Below are positions 9,496 through 19,273 of a DNA stretch of 64,000 nucleotides, one piece after another. Every line of letters begins with the position of its first letter. Position 1 is the first letter of the stretch. This stretch comes from a bacterium (lineage in GTDB: Bacteria; Zhuqueibacterota; Zhuqueibacteria; Residuimicrobiales; Krinioviventaceae): positions 372,001 through 436,000 of the forward strand of contig JAKQIY010000013.1 in assembly GCA_029561455.1 (NCBI GenBank), read 5' to 3'. The translations under genes and the position numbers were made by a program. Below the pieces are notes generated by a model. The model did not search any database, was not told where the DNA came from, and saw only the letters and a list, made by a program, of their open reading frames with translations.

Positions 9496-12174
9496 ATGCA
9501 ACATGAGAAATTAATTAACCGGATATGCGCAGGTGTAGCGTTTATCTTTTCCCTGATTATTTATCTAAAAACCATAGCACCGACAGTGTCATTTTGGGAC
9601 TGCGGTGAATTCATAACCTGTTCTTATATTCTCGGCATTCCGCATCCACCGGGCGCCCCTTTTTACCTGCTCCTCGGTCGAATATTTTCCATGCTGCCCC
9701 TGGCTGCCGACATTGGTTTACGGGTAAATATTGTCTCCGCATTATCCTCCGCGGTAACTGTAATGTTGACCTATTTGATCATCGTTCGCTTTATTAAACA
9801 ATGGCGCGGCGAACCCAAAAATACCGAAGATATATTTGTCTTGGCCGCCAGCGGTCTGATTGGCGCCCTGGCTTTTGCGTTTACCGATACCTTCTGGTTC
9901 AATGCGGTTGAAGCTGAAGTTTATGCGATCAGTATGTTCTTTACCGCTATCATTGTCTGGCTGATTATGATCTGGCTGGAAAAAGCCGAAAGCGGCGGTT
10001 CTGAACGGTATGTTTTAATTATTGCCTATCTTACCGGTTTGGCTATTGGCGTCCATTTGCTATTGATTTTGGCTCTGCCGGCTGTTTTTATGATCGTATA
10101 TTTTAAATATCTTGAACAGAACAATCTAAAGATCACTCTGGCCAACCTGGCGGCTTTTGCTTTAATTACACTGCTCATTTTTGCTGCAATTTATCCAGGT
10201 GTAGTACAATGGATTCCCCGCATGGCCGGAGCTTTTTCATTATGGTCGCTTTTGATTCTGGTAGTTGTGATCACCCTGGGCACCTATTATGCAATAGCCT
10301 ATAAACGGCGTATCCTCAGCCTGGCTTTAATGTCCCTGATGCTCGTCTTGATGGGTTATTCGACTTATACCATGATCTATATCCGCTCCGGTCTTGATCC
10401 CGTCATCGATGAAAATGACCCCGAAACTACCAAACAAATGGTCAGTTATCTAAACCGTGAACAATATGGCACATGGAGTACATTTCCGCGCCGGTTCCCC
10501 GGAATTCCGCAAGAATGGGAATTTAATCAACTAAAAGAATACGGGCGGATTCCTAAAGGTGAGAGTTATACCTGGTACAAATTTGATAAACAGATGGATT
10601 TTATGTGGAATTACCAGATCAAAAAAATGTACCTGCGTTATTTTACCTGGCAATTTGCCGGCAAAGGTACAACGCTTGGCGCCGACGGATTTATAGTTGA
10701 AAATTTCTCTCTCAACGGGTTAATGGGATTACCGCTCTTTCTCGGCCTGATCGGCATGGTGCATCATTATTACCGGAACTGGCGGCATGCGCTCAGCTTG
10801 ACGGCATTTTTAATCCTCACCGGTATTGCCATTGTTATTTACCTCAACCAGGAGGACCCGCAGCCGCGCGAGAGGGATTATGTCTTTGTCGGTTCATTTT
10901 TTGCTTTTTCAGTGTGGATCGGCATGGGGGTAACCGCAATTATCGAAATGATCCAGGATGCTATGCGCGGTAAAGCACAATTGCGCTTTATGTTGTCCAT
11001 TGCAACGGCAATTCTATTATTTGTAGCTGTTCCACTTAATCTTTTTGCCCGAAATTATAATGAGCATGACCGCACCGGCGATTATGTCGCATACGATTAT
11101 TCCTATAACATCTTGCAAACCTGTGATGATAACGGCATCCTGTTTACCAATGGCGATAACGATACCTTCCCGTTATGGTTTTTGCAATATGTTTATGGCA
11201 TTAAAAAAGATGTACGGGTCGTCAACCTGAGCCTGCTTAATACCAGCTGGTATATTAAACAGTTGAAAGACCAGGAACCCATTGTCCCAATCTCTTTGCC
11301 GGATTCCAAGATTGACGCCCTTGAAGTAATGGCCTGGAAAGAGCAAAAAATCTCCATACCGGTGCCGCCGGATGTCCGGCAGCGGTTATTCACTGATCTT
11401 GGTGAAGTAAAGGAATTCATGCCCACCGAAAATAATGTACCGGAAGAAATTTCATTTGTCGTAAAGCCGACTATTTACGGGCAGGGCATACGAGTGCAGG
11501 ATTATATGATTTTGAACATTCTTTATGCCAACCGATGGGAAAAACCCGTATATTTTGCCGTAACCGTATCAAACCAAAACAAGCTGGATATGGATGAATA
11601 CCTGCGTATGGACGGCTTGTGTTTTGAAGTAACCCCGGTTGTCGATGATGATGTTATGGCGAAAAAGTTGCATAAAAACCTGTTCGAAAACTTTCAGTTC
11701 CGGGGTTTGAACGATCCTGATGTATATCTGAATGATAATATTAAAGGTTTGTTGCAGAATTACCGGGCCGCCTTTTTACGCCTGGCTGATTATTATCGCC
11801 GTCAGCAAAAAAATGACCTGATGGTTTCTGTCCTCGACCGTATGGAAACGGTTATGCCCGATAGTTTGATTCCACCGCCCGATGTCCGGCTTCCTATCCA
11901 AATCGGTTCATTGTATGATCTCGCCGGCCAGCCTGAAAAATTTATTAAAAAGGCCGAATGGGCGGTCAAAGTGGAACCTGACAATGCTTATGCGGTCGGC
12001 ACCCTGGTCAGCCTGTATGAACGGGAAGGGATAAACGATAAAGCCATTACTTTGCTGGAAAACTGGCTAATCGCCCATCCGGACGATTCCGAGGCTAAAA
12101 CTAAACTCGAAGAAATGAAAAAGCTGGCAGGTATGACCGACGCTGCAACCGATACTAACAATGTGAAAAAATAA
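9496..12174 (+). CDS. DUF2723 membrane O-glycosyltransferase with TPR tail
   Basis: The 892-residue protein begins with the DUF2723 signature: APTVSFWDCGEF followed by GIPHPPGAPFYLLLGR (about 28-58). This acidic WDxGE loop is characteristic of GT-C-like enzymes related to eukaryotic TMEM260 O-mannosyltransferase. About ten membrane helices follow to around residue 520, with the conserved NQEDPQPRERDYVFVGS loop. A soluble part (LFTNGDNDTFPLWFLQ) and C-terminal TPR-like helices (about 790-880) complete it. Family knowledge suggests sugar transfer from a polyprenyl-phosphate donor to exported proteins. A polyprenyl-phosphate mannose synthase gene lies 3.5 kb downstream in the same run. Confidence 0.88.
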   Translation: MQHEKLINRICAGVAFIFSLIIYLKTIAPTVSFWDCGEFITCSYILGIPHPPGAPFYLLLGRIFSMLPLAADIGLRVNIVSALSSAVTVMLTYLIIVRFIKQWRGEPKNTEDIFVLAASGLIGALAFAFTDTFWFNAVEAEVYAISMFFTAIIVWLIMIWLEKAESGGSERYVLIIAYLTGLAIGVHLLLILALPAVFMIVYFKYLEQNNLKITLANLAAFALITLLIFAAIYPGVVQWIPRMAGAFSLWSLLILVVVITLGTYYAIAYKRRILSLALMSLMLVLMGYSTYTMIYIRSGLDPVIDENDPETTKQMVSYLNREQYGTWSTFPRRFPGIPQEWEFNQLKEYGRIPKGESYTWYKFDKQMDFMWNYQIKKMYLRYFTWQFAGKGTTLGADGFIVENFSLNGLMGLPLFLGLIGMVHHYYRNWRHALSLTAFLILTGIAIVIYLNQEDPQPRERDYVFVGSFFAFSVWIGMGVTAIIEMIQDAMRGKAQLRFMLSIATAILLFVAVPLNLFARNYNEHDRTGDYVAYDYSYNILQTCDDNGILFTNGDNDTFPLWFLQYVYGIKKDVRVVNLSLLNTSWYIKQLKDQEPIVPISLPDSKIDALEVMAWKEQKISIPVPPDVRQRLFTDLGEVKEFMPTENNVPEEISFVVKPTIYGQGIRVQDYMILNILYANRWEKPVYFAVTVSNQNKLDMDEYLRMDGLCFEVTPVVDDDVMAKKLHKNLFENFQFRGLNDPDVYLNDNIKGLLQNYRAAFLRLADYYRRQQKNDLMVSVLDRMETVMPDSLIPPPDVRLPIQIGSLYDLAGQPEKFIKKAEWAVKVEPDNAYAVGTLVSLYEREGINDKAITLLENWLIAHPDDSEAKTKLEEMKKLAGMTDAATDTNNVKK

Positions 12175-12201
12175 TCTATACGCAGGAAGGAATGACCAGT
12201 T

Positions 12202-13185
12202 TTGTCGGAAGGAAAACGAGCTACACCGACTAGTATCAAACAGGTTTTTATCACAGGCATCAAGGTTTGCCTGAGCGGCTTTTTAATATTTTTTTTACTG
12301 TCGCGGATTGGCGTTGACCAATTATTGCGCCAGGTTACTCAGGCAAACCCCTGGTGTATTGTTGCAAGTATTTTAATATTTATGACAAGTAATATATTAG
12401 GCGCCGTACAATGGCACCTTTTATTAAAATCCCGTCATGTTAACTTGTCTTTATGGCAGGTGATCAAGTTTTATCATGTCGGTCTGTTCTTTAACAATTT
12501 TCTGATCGGATATGTCGGCGGTGATGCTTTTCGGATTTATGATATTAAAAAACAATCCGGCGATCTTAACGGCGCCCTGACGACAGTGCTTTTTGATAGG
12601 TTCATCGGTTTTTTAGCCATGTCTACCCTGGCAATGATCGTTACACTATTTTGGTTAAAACATTTATCTTCACGTATTACTGTATATACAATCATAATTG
12701 TTTTTATTGTTTGGGCTGCCGGGCTTTTTTTCCTGTTTCAGGAAAGAACTGCAAAAAAATTTTCATGGCTTTTCAAATTGTTTTTGCCGAAATTTGTTCA
12801 TATAAAACTCAAGGAAATCTATTACGAGTTGAACCAATTCCGTCATCAGAGGTCGTTGTTATTACAAATATTCCTCATTGCCTTTAGCGTGCAAACTTTG
12901 CGGATAATAACACATTATTTTGCTGCTTTGGCGGTTGGGGTCAAAACGGAATTATATTATTTTTTTATTTTCATACCGATCATTGCCCTGGTTGCCAGTT
13001 TACCAATCTCCCTTGGTGGGATCGGTGTACGTGAACAAAGCGGCGTTACTTTATTTTCTCAGGTTGGTGTGCTTCCTGCCGAAATTGTCGCTTTTGAATT
13101 CATCGCCTATCTGGTTGGTATTTTGGCTACAATACCGGGCGGTTTAATTTTTGCTGTCCGGAAAGATCATAATAAAATCCAGTAA
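12202..13185 (+). CDS. Flippase-like / LPG-synthase transmembrane family protein
   Basis: The 327-residue integral membrane protein has about eight hydrophobic helices and the family motif LPISLGGIGVREQSG near the C-terminus. This is the lysylphosphatidylglycerol synthase TM domain (UPF0104) without the soluble aminoacyl-transferase half. The start is a TTG at 12202 behind an AGGAAGG ribosome-binding site; the nearby ATG at 12192 is out of frame and closes quickly. Members beside glycosyltransferases are often suspected lipid-linked-sugar flippases, which would fit here, but this is inference from context. Confidence 0.82.
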   Translation: MSEGKRATPTSIKQVFITGIKVCLSGFLIFFLLSRIGVDQLLRQVTQANPWCIVASILIFMTSNILGAVQWHLLLKSRHVNLSLWQVIKFYHVGLFFNNFLIGYVGGDAFRIYDIKKQSGDLNGALTTVLFDRFIGFLAMSTLAMIVTLFWLKHLSSRITVYTIIIVFIVWAAGLFFLFQERTAKKFSWLFKLFLPKFVHIKLKEIYYELNQFRHQRSLLLQIFLIAFSVQTLRIITHYFAALAVGVKTELYYFFIFIPIIALVASLPISLGGIGVREQSGVTLFSQVGVLPAEIVAFEFIAYLVGILATIPGGLIFAVRKDHNKIQ

Positions 13186-13216
13186 TTCTGACACTCCCTA
13201 ATAATGGAGTAACAAT

Positions 13217-14281
13217 ATGAAACATAATTTTTCATATAAGGCTTTGAGCATTGCATTATTGGGTGTATTAATTATATTCAGTAATTGCGAGCAAAAGGGC
13301 CGTTCCCTCGGATCGGGCAATAATATTATTACCCTGGCTGATTCTGTTTTGTGGCAGAACGTTGGCAAACAAGTTGAAAATATCCTTGGTAATGAACAAT
13401 ATACACCCCAGCCGGAACCCGTTTTTTTTCTTTCCCTAAACAAACCTGAATCTATTGGCAAGTTCAAACGATTTCCGCAAATTTTACTCGTCGGCACCCT
13501 GGACCAGCAAGGGCAAACCCAAAACTTACTGGATCAGCTCTTACCGCCCGGTTCACGGGGAAGGCAGATGGTGGAAAATGATGAGCGATTTTTCTTTCCG
13601 GTACAAAATCCCTGGTCACGTGATCAATTACTGGTAGTGCTGGTAAGTCGCGATCTTGAAACTCTGCAAAAGCATCTTGCCGATAAACCTGACGATTTAT
13701 TTAATACTTTTGATACACATGCAAATGAAAGAGCTACACAACAGATTTACTATACCCATGAACAGAAAAACCTAGAGCACCATTTTTTTCAAAACTATGG
13801 CTGGAGTATACGTGTTCCCAATGAATATTTTATTTCTGCCGATTCCGGTAAAACCGGCTTTGTATGGCTGCGACGTGTCGGTCCCAAAAGTCTGTTGCGT
13901 GATATGTTCATTTACCGGGAAAAAATAACTGACCCATCTGTGTTGAGCAAAGAATGGATTATTTCCAAACGGGACAGTTTGACAAACCGTTATTATCAGG
14001 GCGATTATATCTATAGTGATAGTTTGATCACTGTCCGTGAAAAATTAATCAATTTTAACAATCGTTATGCGATTCAGGTAGAGGGAGTTTGGCAAAACGA
14101 AAAACTCATGATCGGCGGGCCATTCCGAAGTATTGCTTTTTATAATGAAGGTGATGATTATATCTATATACTGGACGGTTCCGTATGGGCTCCCGAACAG
14201 CGCAAATGGCCTTACCTGCGGCAACTGGATATAATTTTACATACATTTAAAACTGTTAATGAACCTGCAATCCAGGAGTAA
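13217..14281 (+). CDS. DUF4837 family lipoprotein
   Basis: The 354-residue protein has an N-terminal signal ending in a lipobox-like IIFSNC, so it is a probable lipoprotein with its lipidated cysteine near residue 24. The order matches DUF4837: an NNIITLADSVLWQNVG start, then EPVFFLSLNKPESIGKFKRFPQILLVG, then the second half with YGWSIRVPNEYF. DUF4837 is known mainly from Bacteroidota and relatives and has no assigned function. It ends three bases before purE, so translation may be coupled, although the roles look unrelated. Confidence 0.85.
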   Translation: MKHNFSYKALSIALLGVLIIFSNCEQKGRSLGSGNNIITLADSVLWQNVGKQVENILGNEQYTPQPEPVFFLSLNKPESIGKFKRFPQILLVGTLDQQGQTQNLLDQLLPPGSRGRQMVENDERFFFPVQNPWSRDQLLVVLVSRDLETLQKHLADKPDDLFNTFDTHANERATQQIYYTHEQKNLEHHFFQNYGWSIRVPNEYFISADSGKTGFVWLRRVGPKSLLRDMFIYREKITDPSVLSKEWIISKRDSLTNRYYQGDYIYSDSLITVREKLINFNNRYAIQVEGVWQNEKLMIGGPFRSIAFYNEGDDYIYILDGSVWAPEQRKWPYLRQLDIILHTFKTVNEPAIQE

Positions 14282-14284
14282 AAT

Positions 14285-14746
14285 ATGCCAAAAGTAGCAA
14301 TAGTAATGGGTAGTACTTCCGACGCCGAAGTCATGTCGGTCGCGCGGGAATATTTGCAATATTTTAATATAGAAAGTGAAGTATTTACTCTTTCCGCACA
14401 TCGGACGCCCGATCAAACCGCACAATTTGCCAAATCTGCTGCCGACAATGGATTTTCAGCCATTATTGCCGGCGCCGGTATGGCGGCGCATTTGCCGGGT
14501 GTAATAGCCAGCTATACAATGTTGCCGGTCATTGGCGTGCCCCTGGCCGGTTCCGCTCTGAATGGCGTAGATGCGTTATATGCAATTGTACAAATGCCCG
14601 GCGGAGTTCCGGTCGCAACTATGGCTATCGGCAAGCCCGGCGCTGCTAATGCGGCGGTTTTTTGTGCGCGAATCCTGGCAGCACGGCATGATGACATCCG
14701 CCAAAAGCTGACCAGGTTTGTGGCCAACGGCTGCAAGATCGGTTAA
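14285..14746 (+). CDS. purE: N5-carboxyaminoimidazole ribonucleotide mutase
   Basis: PurE converts N5-CAIR to CAIR in purine synthesis. The 153-residue protein has the class I signatures MGSTSDAEVM near the N-terminus, SAHRTPDQT (about 39-47) and AGAGMAAHLPGV with the substrate-binding glycine loop. No purK lies beside it, so any PurK partner must be elsewhere. The start three bases after the lipoprotein stop has the lipoprotein's CCAGGAG as its ribosome-binding site. Confidence 0.95.
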   Translation: MPKVAIVMGSTSDAEVMSVAREYLQYFNIESEVFTLSAHRTPDQTAQFAKSAADNGFSAIIAGAGMAAHLPGVIASYTMLPVIGVPLAGSALNGVDALYAIVQMPGGVPVATMAIGKPGAANAAVFCARILAARHDDIRQKLTRFVANGCKIG

Positions 14747-14776
14747 GGCACAAATAATAATATTAAGTGATTTGAT

Positions 14777-15688
14777 ATGATAAAAGTAGTGGTTGCCGGA
14801 TGCAATGGTTTGCTGGGACGAAAACTGATCGATTATGCGCCAACGGGCTATAACATAATCGGAGTCGATCTGCCGGAGAGCTGCCCGGCTTTAGCCGCGG
14901 TAAATTATTTTTCACAGGATTTAACAGATAAAAAGTCTGTTTTCCGCCTGTTGCAGGAAGTGAAGCCCGATTATATTATCAACGCCGCCGCTTATACCAA
15001 TGTCGATGGCGCTGAAACCGACCGGGAGTTATGCTGGCGTTTGAATGTCGAATTACCGGAGCATTTAATCTATTGCGCCCGCAAACTGAATTTTAATATC
15101 GGGCATATCTCTACGGATTATATTTTTGACGGCAAACAGGGCCCCTATACGGAAACGGCGCGTCCCAATCCGCTTGGCTATTATGGCCGTTCAAAACTGG
15201 CGGCGGAAAACCTGTTTGCAGCATCCGCCATAGATTATTTTATTGTGCGTACAATGGTGTTGTATGGAGAACGGAATAATGGTAAACATAATTTTGTCAC
15301 CTGGTTGATTGACCAACTGGAAAATGATAAACATGTAAAAATTGTCAATGATCAAATTGGCAATACAACTTTGGTAGATGAACTGGCTATCGGAATCTGG
15401 AAATTAATTGCATTAAAGTTTAACGGAGTTGTGAATATTGCCGGAACTGAAATTATCAACCGCTTTGAATTTGCACAGACCATAGCACAGGTTTTTAACC
15501 TGGATACCAGTTTAATCCAGCCAATAACAACTGCCGAATTACACCAGGCTGCTCCCCGGCCCTTAAAGTCCGGTTTGATCGTCGATAAAGCGATAAATGA
15601 ATTAAATATCGAACTTTCCAATGTCTCGGGAGGTTTAAATAAATTCAAATACATGTACAAGGGCAAAACATCGCCGGAATATCAATAG
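14777..15688 (+). CDS. rfbD: dTDP-4-dehydrorhamnose reductase-like protein
   Basis: This 303-residue extended SDR enzyme has the N-terminal NAD(P) site VAGCNGLLGRKL, the strand PDYIINAAAYTNVDGAE, the segment HISTDYIFDGKQGPY and the catalytic YGRSK (YxxxK). These are diagnostic of the RfbD/RmlD family, which makes dTDP-L-rhamnose by NADPH reduction. The other rml genes are not in the window, so the exact nucleotide-sugar substrate is unproven. Its place before a polyprenyl-phosphate mannose synthase fits sugar-donor supply. Confidence 0.85.
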   Translation: MIKVVVAGCNGLLGRKLIDYAPTGYNIIGVDLPESCPALAAVNYFSQDLTDKKSVFRLLQEVKPDYIINAAAYTNVDGAETDRELCWRLNVELPEHLIYCARKLNFNIGHISTDYIFDGKQGPYTETARPNPLGYYGRSKLAAENLFAASAIDYFIVRTMVLYGERNNGKHNFVTWLIDQLENDKHVKIVNDQIGNTTLVDELAIGIWKLIALKFNGVVNIAGTEIINRFEFAQTIAQVFNLDTSLIQPITTAELHQAAPRPLKSGLIVDKAINELNIELSNVSGGLNKFKYMYKGKTSPEYQ

Positions 15689-15729
15689 TGAAATGCGCCT
15701 GAGCAACTCTTAAACAGCGGAGCAGAGTT

Positions 15730-16449
15730 TTGAAAATTCTGGTTATCATTCCCACCTATAATGAACGGCAAAATATTGAAAAATTGCTGGAAAAAATTAC
15801 CAGTCAAAATATTGCAGGATTGGATATCCTGGTAATTGACGACAACTCTCCCGACGGCACCGGTGAATGCGTTACCGCGCTGGCGCAAAGCAACCCCCGC
15901 CTGTATGTTCTGCGTCGGGAGGGCAAACAAGGACTGGGGACAGCTTATGTGGCCGGTTTTCGCTATGCCCTCCAGCATGGATATGATCTGATCATTGAAA
16001 TGGATGCAGATTTCTCGCATGATCCCAATGAATTGAAAAATTTGATCGCCGGTACGGACAGATTTGATCTTGTTATCGGCTCCCGCTATATTAACGGTGT
16101 TAATGTCATTAACTGGCCGTTGAGCCGGTTGATGCTGAGCATGGGGGCCAGTCTTTATACCCGGTTGATTACCGGCCTGCCATTGCACGATTGTACCAGC
16201 GGTTTCAAATGTTTCAAACGCCAGGTTCTGGAAGCTATCGATCTGGATAGCATCCAATCAGACGGATATTCTTTTCAGATCGAAATGCACTTTAAAGCCT
16301 GGAAGAAAGGATTTAAACTGGGCGAAATTCCGATCATTTTTTATGACCGCACTGCCGGAACCTCCAAAATGTCCAAAAAAATTGTCCGTGAAGCTATTTG
16401 GGTGGTATGGCAGTTAAAATTAGCCAGTTTGACCGGTAGATTAAAGTAA
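15730..16449 (+). CDS. Polyprenyl-phosphate mannose synthase (GT2)
   Basis: This 239-residue GT-A protein resembles dolichol-phosphate mannosyltransferase. It has the donor site IPTYNERQNIEKLL, the metal-binding region IEMDADFSHDPNEL (DAD in place of DxD), then VIGSRYINGV and DCTSGFKCFKR. It lacks the C-terminal membrane helices of some homologues. The start is a TTG at 15730 with GCGGAG upstream. The product, polyprenyl-phosphate mannose or a related sugar, would be a natural donor for the DUF2723 enzyme in the same gene run. Confidence 0.9.
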   Translation: MKILVIIPTYNERQNIEKLLEKITSQNIAGLDILVIDDNSPDGTGECVTALAQSNPRLYVLRREGKQGLGTAYVAGFRYALQHGYDLIIEMDADFSHDPNELKNLIAGTDRFDLVIGSRYINGVNVINWPLSRLMLSMGASLYTRLITGLPLHDCTSGFKCFKRQVLEAIDLDSIQSDGYSFQIEMHFKAWKKGFKLGEIPIIFYDRTAGTSKMSKKIVREAIWVVWQLKLASLTGRLK

Positions 16450-16513
16450 CCAGTGTTCTGCTGGTTATTCACCAACGAGGCCTCTTGATAATCTTATTCT
16501 CATCTTTTATACT

Positions 16514-17908
16514 ATGGATAAAAAGTTAATAAAAAAATTACAGCGCATCTGCGGCCGGGAGAATGTTTTCTCTCGATCTCTTGATCTGTTACTTTATAGT
16601 TATGACGCCAGTATGGAAAAGGGGAGTGCTGATGTTGTTGTCTTACCACAGACGGTATCGCAGATACAGGAATTGGTACGGCTGGCGGTTGCTGAGCGGA
16701 TACCTGTAATTGCCAGGGGGTCGGCAACCAATCTTAGCGGCGGAACCATCGCGCCGCAGGGCGGTATGGTTATAGCCTGCACGCGCATGAACCGCATCCT
16801 GGAAATCAATACTGAAGATCAAATAGCCCTAGTTGAACCGGGTGTGTTTAACCTGGATTTGCAAAAAGCTCTGGCAGAGAAAGGTTACTTTTTTGCCCCC
16901 GATCCTGCCAGCCAAAAAGTTTCTACTCTGGCCGGTAATGCCGCTATGAACGCCGGCGGGCCACATTGTCTGAAATATGGCGTTACGGTCAACCATGTAA
17001 CAGGGCTGGATTTTATCGGCGCCGACGGTGAATTATATAGCATTGGCGGTCGAACTGCTTTAACGCCCGGCTACGACCTGACCGGTATAATGAACGGTTC
17101 CGAAGGGACGTTTGCAATTATCACCCGTCTTGTGCTACGCATCATGCCGTTGCCTGAAGCGGTTTCAACCATGCTGGTATCTTTCGCCGATATTGACAGC
17201 GCCGCCAATGCGGTTTCGGCAATTATTGCCCGCGGCATAATTCCGGCTACCCTTGAATTTATGGATAATTTGTGTATCCGCACCGTAGTGCAATCATTGC
17301 AAGTGGATTATCCGGTCGATGCTGCCGCTGTGCTGATCATTGAAATCGATGGCCCGGAATTAAGTCTTGCCTCACAAAACCAGGAGATTACCGCTATTTG
17401 CCGGCAACATGGCGCTAGCGATGTTCGCCTGGCAAAAGACGAGGCAGAGAGAACCGCATTGTGGGCGGGACGTCGCGGCGCCCTGGGCGCCATGACCCGG
17501 CTAAAACCATCACTAGTCGTTTTTGACGGCACCGTTCCGCGAAACCGGCTCCCCGAGGCGTTACGGACAATTCATACTATTTGCCATGAATTAAATATAC
17601 AATATGGCACATTACTTCATGCCGGCGATGGCAATATTCATCCCATCCTGGTTTATGATGAACGCGATGCCGATGAAACCGCGCGGATTCGAACCGGTTG
17701 TGAGCAAATTATGAAAACGTGTGTCGACCTGGGAGGCACCATAACCGGCGAACATGGCGTTGGCATGGAAAAAATGGCGGCAATGACTTTATTATTTTCA
17801 CCCCGCGATCTGGAGGCCATGCGTAAACTGAAACATGTTTTTGATCCTGAAAATATCTTAAATCCTGGTAAAATTTTTCCCCAATTAAGAGTGGATTTTT
17901 GTTTATGA
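16514..17908 (+). CDS. glcD: FAD-linked oxidase, GlcD-like subunit
   Basis: The 464-residue flavoprotein has a PCMH-type FAD domain with VIARGSATNLSGGTIAPQGG (about 63-82) and a C-terminal FAD-oxidase domain ending in HAGDGNIHPIL and GGTITGEHGVGMEK. These are the signatures of the GlcD / D-lactate dehydrogenase family. The two genes that follow encode a second FAD protein and an iron-sulfur subunit, the normal order for glycolate oxidase. The substrate is probably a 2-hydroxyacid such as glycolate or D-lactate, with electrons passed to the quinone pool. Confidence 0.92.
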   Translation: MDKKLIKKLQRICGRENVFSRSLDLLLYSYDASMEKGSADVVVLPQTVSQIQELVRLAVAERIPVIARGSATNLSGGTIAPQGGMVIACTRMNRILEINTEDQIALVEPGVFNLDLQKALAEKGYFFAPDPASQKVSTLAGNAAMNAGGPHCLKYGVTVNHVTGLDFIGADGELYSIGGRTALTPGYDLTGIMNGSEGTFAIITRLVLRIMPLPEAVSTMLVSFADIDSAANAVSAIIARGIIPATLEFMDNLCIRTVVQSLQVDYPVDAAAVLIIEIDGPELSLASQNQEITAICRQHGASDVRLAKDEAERTALWAGRRGALGAMTRLKPSLVVFDGTVPRNRLPEALRTIHTICHELNIQYGTLLHAGDGNIHPILVYDERDADETARIRTGCEQIMKTCVDLGGTITGEHGVGMEKMAAMTLLFSPRDLEAMRKLKHVFDPENILNPGKIFPQLRVDFCL

Positions 17909-17929
17909 CAACAATAACGACTTGCTAAT

Positions 17930-19234
17930 ATGAAATACAATCTGCTCAAATTACTCGGCGACCTGCAGAGCCGGCATATTTATCTGGATAGCGACAAACT
18001 GGCGCCTTTCACCCTGAGGCAGACTCCGCCTTTTGCCCTGGTTGAACCCGATACGGTAGAAGCTGCGGTCGCTCTGTTGCATGCGTGTTACCGCGAAAAA
18101 GGGGTGGTCAATGTATGGGGCAGCGGTTTACACCAAAACATTGGTGGATTACCGTCTCCATTTGATATTGTTCTATCGTCGCGAGGCTTGAACCGACTGA
18201 TAGAATTTTCTCCGGAAAATCTCACTATTACCGCGCAAACCGGTATGACCCTGGCCGAATTGCAACAAATAGTTACCGCGTCCAAGCTGTTTGCGCCGCT
18301 CAATCCTCCCAATGCCGGTCATGCCACGCTTGGTGGTTTGGCGGCTGCCAATTCTTATGGGTCATTTATTCAGGGTTTTGGCTCCCTGCGCGATTTTATG
18401 CTGGGCGGCAAGGCTATTCTTGCCGATGGCAGTTATATAAAATTTGGCGGTAAAACTGTCAAAAATGTAGCCGGTTATGATATGTGTAAATTATTCATCG
18501 GCTCGATGGGCACACTCGGACTACTGACTGAGGTTACTTTAAAGTTATGGCCGCTGCCGGAGAATATTATTGTTGCTAAACCGGTTGTAAAAAATTTACC
18601 GGATTTTGAAAACCTTGCCGCCATACTTCACCACAAAGCGCTACCCCTGTTGGCTGCCGATTGCAGTTTTAACCTGCACAACGGCGATATTGATAATTTA
18701 CAATTACATTATGCTTTTTATACAACCGCTGCCCTCGATGAAGGCTATTTGAATTATTTACGGCGGTTGTTCCCGGCAGATACTATTTGGCAAAAACAGG
18801 GGTACAAGGACTATCAGGCGGAACCCGGCTCTGCAGATAATTTTTTTAAAACCACACCTCACGACCTGGTGCTGGAATGGATTGTACCCAAGTCTCAATT
18901 GTTTACAATAATTGCCGATTTACAACAAGCCTCAAACGACCTGTCTGGCGCGATTGAATTTTACGGGTATCCGGCGGCAGGAATTTTTTACAACAAGTTA
19001 AAGCGTTCGTCTTTTACTGAACCAGGCGCATTTGCACTAGCGCTTGATAAATGGCGTAAAAAAATCCATCAGGCCGGAGGTTTTTTGCAGGTAAACAATG
19101 CGCCGGATGATATAAAGATCGTTATTGAGATGTGGGATCTACCGCCTGCTGTCCTCGCCTGGCAGAAAAAAATAAAACTGGAATATGATCCCACCGGTGT
19201 TTTTGCCGGCGGCCGCTTTGCCGGCGGGATTTAA
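17930..19234 (+). CDS. glcE: FAD-binding subunit, GlcE-like
   Basis: The 434-residue protein has a PCMH FAD-binding domain with VWGSGLHQNIGG, then GHATLGGLAAANSYGS and GGKTVKNVAGYDMCKLFIGSMG, as in GlcE. It is 21 bases after glcD and somewhat longer than typical E. coli-type GlcE. The C-terminal part (about 230-430) is less conserved. It probably acts with GlcD and GlcF as a membrane-associated 2-hydroxyacid dehydrogenase. Confidence 0.88.
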   Translation: MKYNLLKLLGDLQSRHIYLDSDKLAPFTLRQTPPFALVEPDTVEAAVALLHACYREKGVVNVWGSGLHQNIGGLPSPFDIVLSSRGLNRLIEFSPENLTITAQTGMTLAELQQIVTASKLFAPLNPPNAGHATLGGLAAANSYGSFIQGFGSLRDFMLGGKAILADGSYIKFGGKTVKNVAGYDMCKLFIGSMGTLGLLTEVTLKLWPLPENIIVAKPVVKNLPDFENLAAILHHKALPLLAADCSFNLHNGDIDNLQLHYAFYTTAALDEGYLNYLRRLFPADTIWQKQGYKDYQAEPGSADNFFKTTPHDLVLEWIVPKSQLFTIIADLQQASNDLSGAIEFYGYPAAGIFYNKLKRSSFTEPGAFALALDKWRKKIHQAGGFLQVNNAPDDIKIVIEMWDLPPAVLAWQKKIKLEYDPTGVFAGGRFAGGI

Positions 19235-19273
19235 TCCTGTTCCACCACTAATTGGATTTTATGGATACACGAG

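Noticed and set aside
15682-16257. 191-residue antisense frame over the mannose synthase gene
   Set aside because: It lies opposite a strongly conserved GT2 gene and has no recognisable motif.
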